This document shows positions 41,045 through 47,923 of a DNA stretch of 64,000 nt, in pieces (the first letter of the stretch is position 1; every line of letters starts with the position of its first letter). This DNA is from Seohaeicola sp024304985 (GTDB lineage Bacteria; Pseudomonadota; Alphaproteobacteria; Rhodobacterales; Rhodobacteraceae): positions 62,001-126,000 of the forward strand of contig NZ_JARAMP010000008.1 in the NCBI RefSeq assembly GCF_028802875.1, written 5' to 3'. The notes below the pieces were generated by a model that saw nothing but the letters and a program-made list of their open reading frames with translations, made no database searches and was not told the DNA's origin. The translations under genes were made by a program, and so were the position numbers.

Positions 41045-41332
41045 ATGTCGCGCCGCTGCGAACTGACCGGAAAAGGCCCGATGTCTGGCAACAATGTCAG
41101 CCACGCCAACAACAAGACCCGTCGCCGGTTTCTGCCGAACCTGAACGATGTGTCGCTGCAGTCCGAGACCCTGAACCGGGTCGTGAAGCTGCGGATTTCT
41201 GCCGCTGCCCTGCGCTCGGTCGATCACCGTGGCGGTCTGGACGCGTTTCTGGCGAAAGCCAAGGACGACACGCTGTCCGACGCGGCGCTGAAGATCAAGA
41301 AAGAGATTGCAAAGGCACAGGCCACCGCCTGA
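41045..41332 (+). CDS. rpmB: 50S ribosomal protein L28
   Basis: The 95-residue protein has the L28 signature MSRRCELTGKGPMSGNNVSHANNKTRRRFLPNL, followed by LRISAAALRSVDHRGGLDAFLA. The alphaproteobacterial C-terminal helix (LKIKKEIAKAQATA) is present. It binds 23S rRNA in the large ribosomal subunit. The ATG follows a GAGGATAAAGCC ribosome binding region. It is monocistronic, with its own promoter and a hairpin downstream. Confidence 0.97.
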   Translation: MSRRCELTGKGPMSGNNVSHANNKTRRRFLPNLNDVSLQSETLNRVVKLRISAAALRSVDHRGGLDAFLAKAKDDTLSDAALKIKKEIAKAQATA

Positions 41333-41358
41333 TCCCTTTGATCGGTTTCACTATGGAG

Positions 41359-41384
41359 CAGCCCTGCCGGTTCGGCGGGGCTGT
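41359..41384 (+). terminator. Hairpin after rpmB, probable terminator
   Basis: CAGCCCTGCCG and CGGCGGGGCTG form an 11-base stem with a 3-base loop, 27 bases after the rpmB stop. The following GTCCATTTG has few Ts. Confidence 0.6.
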
Positions 41385-41465
41385 GTCCATTTGTGGCAGG
41401 GGCGCGACCGCCTGCGGGCGCAGATCCCTCTTTTCGCTGGGTGCGTGCGGACATATATCGGTCTG

Positions 41466-41816
41466 ATGATGCTTCGGTTCCGCCCTCTTGCCGCCATTGC
41501 GATGGCCCTGCTGCTGGTCCTGACGGCCCAGTCCATGGCCGTGGCGCGCGGGATGCCGGGGGCAGCGGGATCCGTGGTGCTGTGCACCGGGACGGGACCC
41601 GTCACGATTCTGACCGATGCGGAGGGCCAGCCGGTTGGTCCCGCCCATATCTGCCCCGATTGCACCCTGTCGCTGATCGTGATGCTGGCGCAGGGCAGTG
41701 CGGTGGCGACCCGTCCCCTGACTGCGTCATTGCTGGACTGGCCCGCGACGGGCCTGCAGGTTCACGCGCAGGCCGTGCAGCCTTTTTCCGCGCGTGATCC
41801 GCCTGCCGTCATGTGA
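41466..41816 (+). CDS. DUF2946-like exported protein next to a copper chaperone
   Basis: The 116-residue protein starts with a signal peptide (MMLRFRPLAAIAMALLLVLTAQSMAVARG). It carries VVLCTGTGPVTILTDAEGQPVGPAHICPDCTLSL, the LCTGTG and HxCPDC elements common to DUF2946-like proteins. The Cys/His pattern would suit copper or another soft metal. A PCu(A)C chaperone gene follows 49 bases later, which strengthens the link to copper. An equally good start is the next codon, also ATG. Confidence 0.75.
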   Translation: MMLRFRPLAAIAMALLLVLTAQSMAVARGMPGAAGSVVLCTGTGPVTILTDAEGQPVGPAHICPDCTLSLIVMLAQGSAVATRPLTASLLDWPATGLQVHAQAVQPFSARDPPAVM

Positions 41817-41865
41817 TCCGTTTCCACATCCGACAGACAGATTCACAGCAGAAAAAGGGAGAGAC

Positions 41866-42360
41866 ATGATGTCTTTCAAATCCACCATCCTTGCGGCCAG
41901 CGCGGCCGTTTTCCTTGCCCTTCCCGCCCTTGCCGCCGGGATCGAGGTGCAAGACCCCTATGCCCGCAGCGCCTCGGACATGGCGACAACGGGCGCGGCC
42001 TTCATGGTGATCACCAATGCGGGCGGCACGGCGGATCGCCTGATCGGTGTCGCCTCGGACGCGGCGGAAAAGGTCGAATTGCACACCCATCGCGAGGACA
42101 GCAACGGGGTCATGCGGATGATCCATGTCGAGGAAGGGTTCGACCTGCCCGCAGATGGGCAGATCGTCATGGAACGTGGGGGTCATCATGTCATGTTCAT
42201 GGGGCTGAAAGAACCGATGGCGCAGGGCGACATGATCGACGTGACACTGACCTTCGAACAGGCCGGTGACGTGACGGTGCAGATCCCCGTCGATCTGGAG
42301 CGCCAGCCGCAGGCGGGCGCGCATGGCGGCATGACCCATGGCGGCATGAAGAAAGACTGA
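41866..42360 (+). CDS. Periplasmic copper chaperone, PCu(A)C family
   Basis: The 164-residue protein has a signal peptide (MMSFKSTILAASAAVFLALPALA) and the PCu(A)C copper site. A Met/His cluster (VELHTHREDSNGVMRM) is followed by the C-terminal GGHHVMFMGL, in line with the H(M)x10Mx21HxM pattern. A His/Met-rich tail (GAHGGMTHGGMKKD) could add copper binding. These chaperones deliver Cu(I) to the CuA or CuB site of cytochrome oxidase. It is paired with the DUF2946-like gene upstream, and a strong terminator follows. Confidence 0.92.
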   Translation: MMSFKSTILAASAAVFLALPALAAGIEVQDPYARSASDMATTGAAFMVITNAGGTADRLIGVASDAAEKVELHTHREDSNGVMRMIHVEEGFDLPADGQIVMERGGHHVMFMGLKEPMAQGDMIDVTLTFEQAGDVTVQIPVDLERQPQAGAHGGMTHGGMKKD

Positions 42361-42385
42361 CGGGATTTGACCTGATCCGTCGGGG

Positions 42386-42416
42386 GGCCGGACCTTTCAC
42401 GGGTCCGGCCTTTTGC
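42386..42416 (+). terminator. Intrinsic terminator of the copper operon
   Basis: GGCCGGACC and GGTCCGGCC form a perfect 9-base stem with a 7-base loop and are followed by TTTTGCGTTT. Confidence 0.9.
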
Positions 42417-42497
42417 GTTTCTGCAAGCCGCGTCAACTTGCAACTTGGGCAAGCAGGCTGCACTGATGACACATCGAAGCAGGAAGAGGTCATCGTG

Positions 42498-43886
42498 ATG
42501 GGCGGCGTGGCAAACAGGATGGTCGGCCTTCTGCTTTGCGCGATCACGGCGCTGGTCGTGTGCCGGGAATGGGGCGTGGCGGAGTGGACCCAGCCGGCCA
42601 AGCCGGTGCTGGTTCTTGCGCTGGTGGCGATCCTGCTGTTTCAGGTGCGATTGTCCCGCAAGGCGTTTATCGCGGTGGCGGTGCTGATCAGCAGCGCGCT
42701 GGTCGCCACGCATCCGGACTGGCGCGGGATCATCACGCGCGGGCTGGAAACCGCAGCGTTCATCGGGGCCTTTTTCACGGCATTGTCCACGCTGCGCACG
42801 GTGGCGCAGACCTCTCCGGCGATCCAGCGGGCCGGAACCTTTCTGGCCGGTCAGCCCCCCGGCAGGCGCTATGCGGCCCTGACGGTCGGTGGGCAGGCGT
42901 TTGCCTTGCTGCTGAACTATGGGTCCTTGCAACTGCTTGGGTCGCTTGCGACGACGAATGCGAATGCCGAACCCAATCTGGAGATCCGCGGGCATCGCAT
43001 AAGGCGGATGCTGCTGGCGATACAGCGGGCCTTCGTGTCGACCTTGCCATGGTCGCCGCTGTCCTTTGCGGTGGCGATCACCATCAGTGTCATTCCCGAG
43101 GCCACCTGGGGCAAGGCATTGGTGCCGGGGCTGGTGACATCGATCCTGCTGGCGGGGATCGGCTGGTCGCTGGACACTTTGTTCAAGCCGCGGCTGACGA
43201 TCACGCCGGTCCGCAGCGCGCCGGTGGGGACATGGGGCACGATGTTGCCGCTGGTGCTGTTGCTGGCGGTTCTGCTGGTCGGCGTGGTGACCCTGAGCAC
43301 GCTGACGCAGGTTCGGGTGGTGGGGATCGTCGCGGTTCTGGTGCCCTGTATCGCGGTTGTCTGGATGCTGATTCAGCATTGGGACGACGCGCCCCTGTCC
43401 ACCACGGGGACGCGCATCAAGACCTATGTGCTGCAAGAGCTTCCGGGGTATCGCGGAGAACTGACATTGTTGATGATGGCGGGTTTCATCGGCACGGCGG
43501 GGGCACAGTTGTTCGCGCCGATGGTGCAGGCGACCGGGTTCGATCTGTCGGCCCTGCCGTCCTGGGTCGTTCTGGTCGCCTTGGTGTGGATCATCCCGCT
43601 GGCCGGGCAGATCGGCATGAACCCGATCCTGGCCGTTACGCTGATTGCGCCGCTGATTCCCGCCGCCGCTGACCTTGGGGTGCAGCCGACCGCGCTTGTG
43701 GTTGCGATCACGGCGGGATGGGCGCTGAGCGGCGCAAGTTCGCCCTTCACGGCGACGACGCTTCTGATCGGTTCCTTTGGCGGTATCAGCGCGACCCGCG
43801 TCGGGCTGGTCTGGAATGGTGCCTATACGCTGATCTGTGGGGTGGTGTTGTCGATCTGGGTCGTGGCCTTCGCGCATCTGTCCTGA
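42498..43886 (+). CDS. Multi-pass inner-membrane protein, family not recognised
   Basis: The 462-residue protein has roughly eleven hydrophobic spans. Two segments resemble re-entrant or helix-break motifs of ion/organic-acid carriers: LLLNYGSLQLLGSLATTNANAE near residue 140, and AGWALSGASSPFTATTLLIGSFGGISATRVG near residue 420. IPLAGQIGMNPILAVTLIAPLIP lies between. This layout recalls ion-transporter-superfamily proteins, but no family signature is decisive. AGAGG 7 bases before the ATG at 42498 supports the start. It stands alone after the copper operon. A transporter role is inference only. Confidence 0.7.
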   Translation: MGGVANRMVGLLLCAITALVVCREWGVAEWTQPAKPVLVLALVAILLFQVRLSRKAFIAVAVLISSALVATHPDWRGIITRGLETAAFIGAFFTALSTLRTVAQTSPAIQRAGTFLAGQPPGRRYAALTVGGQAFALLLNYGSLQLLGSLATTNANAEPNLEIRGHRIRRMLLAIQRAFVSTLPWSPLSFAVAITISVIPEATWGKALVPGLVTSILLAGIGWSLDTLFKPRLTITPVRSAPVGTWGTMLPLVLLLAVLLVGVVTLSTLTQVRVVGIVAVLVPCIAVVWMLIQHWDDAPLSTTGTRIKTYVLQELPGYRGELTLLMMAGFIGTAGAQLFAPMVQATGFDLSALPSWVVLVALVWIIPLAGQIGMNPILAVTLIAPLIPAAADLGVQPTALVVAITAGWALSGASSPFTATTLLIGSFGGISATRVGLVWNGAYTLICGVVLSIWVVAFAHLS

Positions 43887-43930
43887 CCCCACCGGCCTGC
43901 GTGGCAGGCGGAGGCCGGCCCTGCGGTTCT

Positions 43931-44623
43931 TCAGCGGTGCAGCAGCCCGTCCACCCAGCGCGGCACCTCGACCGAGGCTTTGCCGAAGCGCGTCTCGGCG
44001 AAGTCCGAGACCACGGCAGAGGGATCAAGGTTGATCTCGACCGTATGGGCCCCGGCGCGGGCGGCATCCTGCACGAAGGCCGCCGCCGGATAGACCTGCC
44101 CCGAGGTGCCGATGGCGGCGAAGATGTCCGCCGCCCGCAGCAGATCCCAGATGTCGTCCATGTGATAGGGCATCTCGCCGAACCAGACGACATCGGGCCG
44201 TGCGGCGGGGGCGGCGCAGACGGGGCAGGGCTGGCCCGGTGCCATTTCCGGCGGGGCGGTCCAGCGATGATCGCAGGCGGCGCAGAGCGCCCCCGCCAAG
44301 GTGCCATGCATGTGCAGCACCCGGACAGAGCCCGCCGCCTCGTGCAGGCCGTCCACGTTCTGCGTCACGACGGTGACCTGACCGGGATAGTCGCGTTCCA
44401 GCCGGGCCAGAGCGTCATGGGCGGCATTGGGGCGCGCGGCAGCCGCCTGCACCCGGCGCGCATTGTAGAAGCGATGCACAAGGGCAGGATCGCGGGCGAA
44501 GCCTTCGGGCGTGGCCACATCCTCGATCCGGTGTTGCGCCCAAAGGCCGCCTTCATCGCGAAAGGTGCCAAGCCCGCTTTCCGCCGATATGCCGGCCCCT
44601 GTCAGGATCACGATCTGCTTCAT
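43931..44623 (-). CDS. cobB: NAD-dependent protein deacylase (sirtuin)
   Basis: The 230-residue sirtuin removes acyl groups from lysines using NAD+. Motifs: GAGISAESGLGTFRDEGGLW, VTQNVDGLHEAAGS, LHMHGTL with the catalytic His, zinc site CAACDHRW and CPVCAAP, DVVWFGEMP, and AIGTSGQVYPAA. The absence of an N-terminal extension makes it the short class III form; a desuccinylase-type pocket (Tyr/Arg) is suggested by the ARRVQAAAARPNAAH region but not proven. GGAAAGGGAAAG before the ATG at 44623 fixes the start. It is divergent from the HisD-like gene. Confidence 0.92.
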   Translation of the reverse strand: MKQIVILTGAGISAESGLGTFRDEGGLWAQHRIEDVATPEGFARDPALVHRFYNARRVQAAAARPNAAHDALARLERDYPGQVTVVTQNVDGLHEAAGSVRVLHMHGTLAGALCAACDHRWTAPPEMAPGQPCPVCAAPAARPDVVWFGEMPYHMDDIWDLLRAADIFAAIGTSGQVYPAAAFVQDAARAGAHTVEINLDPSAVVSDFAETRFGKASVEVPRWVDGLLHR

Positions 44624-44819
44624 CTTTCCCTTTCCGTGCACTGTCATGCGCCAGACCCAGAGTAGCCCGCATCCCTATGGGCGCAAGTCTGATGCGCGGG
44701 GTTTCGGCTTTCCTGAAACCGTCTTTCGCGGCTTTGAAAATGGGGCTTTCGGGTCTGTCTTGCCTCTTGCCCGATGTCCGGTTCTGCCGCCCAATGGCCG
44801 CAAGGAAGGAACCTGCGCC

Positions 44820-46127
44820 ATGGCCATGCGACACTTGAAAACCGCCCGCCCCCAGCCGCCTCAGGCGCAGGCCGAAACAACCGCGGTGGTGCGCGATCTG
44901 CTGGCGCAGCTGGCTCGCGATGGCGAGGCGGCGGCCCGCGATCTGGCCTGCCGGATGGACGGCTGGGACGGCCCGATCGTGGTGGACCCCGACACGGTGG
45001 CCCGCCTCAGCGCGACTGTGCCGCAGGCGTTGCGCGACGATATCGCTTGGGCGCATGAGAATATCCGCCGCTTTGCCGAGGCGCAGCGCGCCACCTGCAC
45101 CGACATGCAGGTGGATCTGCGCCCCGGTCTGACCGCAGGGCAACGCTATATCCCGCTGGCCGCGGCCGGGGCCTATGTGCCGGGTGGACGCTATGCCCAT
45201 ATCGCCAGCGCGCTGATGACGATCACCACGGCCAAGGTGGCAGGCGTGGCCCATGTCACCGCCGCCTCGCCGCCGCGGGCGGGGCAGGGCATCCCGGCGC
45301 CGATCCTTTATGCGATGGATCTGGCGGGGGCGGATCACATCCTTGCTTTGGGCGGTGTGCAGGCCGTGGCGGCCATGGCGCAGGGGATGTTCGGTGCGCG
45401 TGCGGCGGACATCATTGTCGGTCCCGGCAATCAATATGTGGCCGAGGCCAAGCGCCAGATTTTCGGAACCGTGGGGATCGACATGTTCGCGGGACCGACC
45501 GATTCCATGGTACTGGCCGATGACAGCGCCGATCCCGAACTGGTGGCGCTGGATCTGGTCAGTCAGGCGGAACATGGGGCGAACTCTCCGGTCTGGCTGG
45601 TCACGACCAGTGCGGCACTTGCCGAGGCGGTGATGGCGCGGGTGCCGGGCTGTCTGGCCCATCTGCCCGAACCCAACCGCAGCGCCGCAACGACCGCCTG
45701 GTCCGAACTGGCCGAGGTGATTCTGTGCGACACGCCCGAGGCGATGGCCGTGGTCGCGGACCGGATCGGACCCGAGCATCTGCATGTGCAGGCGCGGGAC
45801 CTTGGATGGTGGCAGTCCCGGTTGCGCGCTTATGGATCGCTGTTTCTGGGCGAAGACACCACTGTGGCCTTTGGCGACAAGGCGGCGGGGCCGAACCATG
45901 TGCTGCCCACTTCGGGGGCGGCGCGGTATACGGGGGGACTGTCGGTGCACAAGTTCCTCAAATGCGTGACATGGCAGCAGGTCAGCGGTGCGGCCTTGCC
46001 CGATCTGGCGCGCGTCACCGCCCATATCAGCCGCATCGAGGGGATGGAGGGCCATGCCCGCGCCGCGCAGATCCGGCTGGACAAATGCGATGCCATGTCC
46101 AGACTGGCGACACCCAGGACAGGATGA
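44820..46127 (+). CDS. Histidinol dehydrogenase-family NAD-dependent alcohol dehydrogenase
   Basis: The 435-residue protein has the full HisD fold and zinc site: Gln and His in LVSQAEHGANSP, Asp in AFGDKAAGPNHVLPT, His in RIEGMEGHARAA, and the catalytic Glu-His in GPEHLHVQ. However, the segments YVPGGRYAHIASALMTITTAKVAGV and LPTSGAARYTGGLSVHKFLKCVTWQ match the HisD-like branch that includes sulfopropanediol dehydrogenase (HpsN) rather than biosynthetic HisD. No his genes are nearby. The substrate is therefore uncertain: histidinol, a sulfonated diol or another polyol. AAGGAAGGA before the ATG at 44820 supports the start. Confidence 0.82.
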   Translation: MAMRHLKTARPQPPQAQAETTAVVRDLLAQLARDGEAAARDLACRMDGWDGPIVVDPDTVARLSATVPQALRDDIAWAHENIRRFAEAQRATCTDMQVDLRPGLTAGQRYIPLAAAGAYVPGGRYAHIASALMTITTAKVAGVAHVTAASPPRAGQGIPAPILYAMDLAGADHILALGGVQAVAAMAQGMFGARAADIIVGPGNQYVAEAKRQIFGTVGIDMFAGPTDSMVLADDSADPELVALDLVSQAEHGANSPVWLVTTSAALAEAVMARVPGCLAHLPEPNRSAATTAWSELAEVILCDTPEAMAVVADRIGPEHLHVQARDLGWWQSRLRAYGSLFLGEDTTVAFGDKAAGPNHVLPTSGAARYTGGLSVHKFLKCVTWQQVSGAALPDLARVTAHISRIEGMEGHARAAQIRLDKCDAMSRLATPRTG

Positions 46128-46178
46128 GACATGACGCTTGCGACACTTCCCCGCGCCCGCGACCAGCGAGATGAGGTG

Positions 46179-46200
46179 GCCGGACCCCACCCGGTCCGGC
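46179..46200 (+). terminator. GC hairpin between the HisD-like and racemase-like genes
   Basis: GCCGGACC and GGTCCGGC form a perfect 8-base stem with a 6-base loop. No T-run follows, so it may slow rather than stop transcription. Confidence 0.45.
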
Positions 46201-46252
46201 AATGGTATTCAGGGGCTGAAAGGTGTGTCGCAAGGCTGCGGGTGAGCCTGTC

Positions 46253-46963
46253 ATGATGCGGCGGGTCGGTATTCTGGGTGGCATGGGGCCCGAGGCGACG
46301 ATTCTCATGATGCAGAAATGCATGGGTGTTGTGGCGCGTGCTGCCACCGGCCCGCTGGATGATGCGGATCATATCCCCCTGATCGTGCATCAGAACCCGC
46401 AGGTGCCCAGCCGCATCGCGCGGCTGATCGAAGGGCGCGGACCGGACCCGGCTCCTGTTCTGGCGCAGATGGCGCGGGATCTGGCGGCGGCTGGGGCGCA
46501 GGCGCTGGCCATGCCCTGCAATACGGCGCATCACTATGCGGGCGCGATCCGCGCGGCGACCGACCTGCCATTCCTCGACATGATCACGGCGAGTGCCGAT
46601 CACCTTGTCCGCGCAGGCGTGACCCGGCCGGGAATGCTTGCCTCGCCGGCCACACGGATGGCGGCTGTCTTTGATGCGGCCTTTGCCGCGCGTGGCCTTG
46701 CCCCGGTCTGGCTTGAGGATGAAGCACCGCTTCTGGCCCTGATCCGGGCGGTCAAGGCGGGGCAGCCTGTCGCCGCATTGAGCCCGGACATGGCGGCGCT
46801 GGCCGGGGCAGCCCGCGCGCAAGGGGCGGATCACCTGCTGGTGGCCTGCACCGAACTGTCGCTGCTGACCCATGCGCTGCCCGGAGATCTGCCCTGGACG
46901 GACAGTCTGGACTGTCTGACGGCCTGCATCGCGGATTTTGCACGCGCGTCCGATGGCGGATGA
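46253..46963 (+). CDS. Aspartate/glutamate racemase family protein
   Basis: The 236-residue protein begins RRVGILGGMGPEATILMMQK and has the two catalytic-cysteine blocks of cofactor-independent Asp/Glu racemases: MPCNTAHHYAGAI (first Cys) and LLVACTELSLL (second Cys). Both cysteines are present, so a racemase reaction is feasible. The substrate (Asp, Glu or other) is unknown. Two ATGs in a row at 46253 and 46256 are equally possible starts. It follows the HisD-like gene after 125 bases, with a hairpin between. Confidence 0.85.
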   Translation: MMRRVGILGGMGPEATILMMQKCMGVVARAATGPLDDADHIPLIVHQNPQVPSRIARLIEGRGPDPAPVLAQMARDLAAAGAQALAMPCNTAHHYAGAIRAATDLPFLDMITASADHLVRAGVTRPGMLASPATRMAAVFDAAFAARGLAPVWLEDEAPLLALIRAVKAGQPVAALSPDMAALAGAARAQGADHLLVACTELSLLTHALPGDLPWTDSLDCLTACIADFARASDGG

Positions 46964-46990
46964 GCCTCTGCGGGGCCAGTCTTGCGTGAT

Positions 46991-47046
46991 GGATATTTGA
47001 GGCAAGAAGAAACAGGGTCTGCCGTTTCTTCTTGCGGGAAATATCC
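46991..47046. repeat. Long hairpin built from dispersed-repeat copy 3
   Basis: The arm at 46991-47013 (dispersed repeat, GGATATTTGAGGCAAGAAGA...) pairs with 47024-47046 at all but three positions around a 10-base loop. It sits between two convergent genes and is a likely bidirectional terminator. Confidence 0.8.
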
Positions 47047-47055
47047 TCGGGGGGG

Positions 47056-47094
47056 CGTCGAACAACGTTCGACGTGGGGGGCGGACAGCCCCCC
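47056..47094. terminator. Two adjacent perfect inverted repeats
   Basis: CGTCGAAC-AAC-GTTCGACG (47056-47074) is followed at once by GGGGGGC-GGACA-GCCCCCC (47076-47094). Together with the hairpin just before them, they fill the gap between the convergent racemase gene and the secreted-protein gene. Confidence 0.7.
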
Positions 47095-47105
47095 GTCGTG
47101 ACGGA

Positions 47106-47429
47106 TCAGCTGCACATGGCGGCGGCTGTCTCGCCGAAGGCGCGGTATTTGCGCCAGAACGTCTCGTGATTGCGGTTGTCCGACTGGCGGATATCCTGTG
47201 CCATCTGCGGATCGCGGAAGAACTTGGCCGCCATCCGCTGATCGCTGCGCGACAGGGTCTGATCGGCGACCTGCTGGATGCAGGCGCACAGGCGCGGCGA
47301 ACGGGCCCTGCGATCCGAAGCCATGCAGGCGCGGTCAATCGGTCCGGCCATGGCCATCGAGGGGGTCATGACGACCGTCACAGGGGTAAGGGCCACGGCC
47401 ATCACGGCGGCCATCAGAAACTGCTTCAT
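47106..47429 (-). CDS. Conserved secreted protein of 107 residues, unknown function
   Basis: The protein has a signal peptide (MKQFLMAAVMAVALTPVTVVMTPSMAMAGPID). The mature part carries four cysteines (RACMASDRR, RLCACIQQVADQTLSRSDQRMAAKFF, and AAAMCS at the end) that can form two disulfides. The DQTLSRSDQRMAAKFFRDPQ and NHETFWRKYRAFG segments are strongly conserved in Rhodobacteraceae proteins as I recall; databases sometimes call them arginine transporters without basis. It is likely periplasmic. Function unknown. Confidence 0.8.
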   Translation of the reverse strand: MKQFLMAAVMAVALTPVTVVMTPSMAMAGPIDRACMASDRRARSPRLCACIQQVADQTLSRSDQRMAAKFFRDPQMAQDIRQSDNRNHETFWRKYRAFGETAAAMCS

Positions 47430-47923
47430 TCCACGCCTCTTGTCTGAAAACCGCTGCCCCGGCCTTTGCGGCCATGTTGCGCGCGGCGCATCTGCTCTGG
47501 CGCGACTATGCCGCAGGACAGAGGCCTTTTCAATTGGCTTGCATGGCCTGCGGCACCCAGACGCGGGATCTATCCTCCCTCGGAGGGCGATGCTGCCGCC
47601 ATGGATGCCCTGACGCGTTTGAGAACCTGTGGCACCATCCCGCCCTTGTCAGGAGGCGTCACGGTAATCGTGATGTCATCTCATGCCCCGGATTGGGCAG
47701 GTTGCCGGTGATGTCGAGACAGGCCACGACGCCCTTTCTGCGGCGCTCCAAAACATGAACTGGTTCACGCGGCCCCCGCAGCTTGACGCGCGCAGGGCAA
47801 GCCCCGTGTTGGTGGCCCGAGGCCCCTGGTCGGTCAAGACATTTCCGCTGCGGTTTTCCGTGGTCGCAACGCCCCCCTCAAGCCACCTTGACCAAAGGCC
47901 GTTTCCCCATCATATCCCTCTGC
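47430..47923. other. Gene-free stretch upstream of lepA
   Basis: In these 494 bases I find no convincing gene, tRNA or terminator. Short open frames occur on the plus strand (for example 47511-47711) but lack family resemblance and good ribosome binding sites. The lepA promoter should lie near the right end. This is unusually long for so dense a region. Confidence 0.5.

Noticed and set aside
46131..46256. A 41-codon plus-strand frame between the HisD-like and racemase-like genes.
   Set aside because: It contains the strong hairpin at 46179-46200, lacks any resemblance to a protein family, and its end overlap with the next start is likely chance.
45830..47338. A 502-codon reverse-strand frame opposite the HisD-like and racemase genes.
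   Set aside because: Low-complexity Arg/Pro/His-rich translation typical of antisense frames in GC-rich DNA; the forward genes have intact motifs.
47466..47758. Two overlapping plus-strand frames of 81 and 94 codons upstream of lepA.
   Set aside because: Neither has a good ribosome binding site or recognisable domain; the translations are rich in Arg/Cys/Trp as in non-coding GC-rich DNA.
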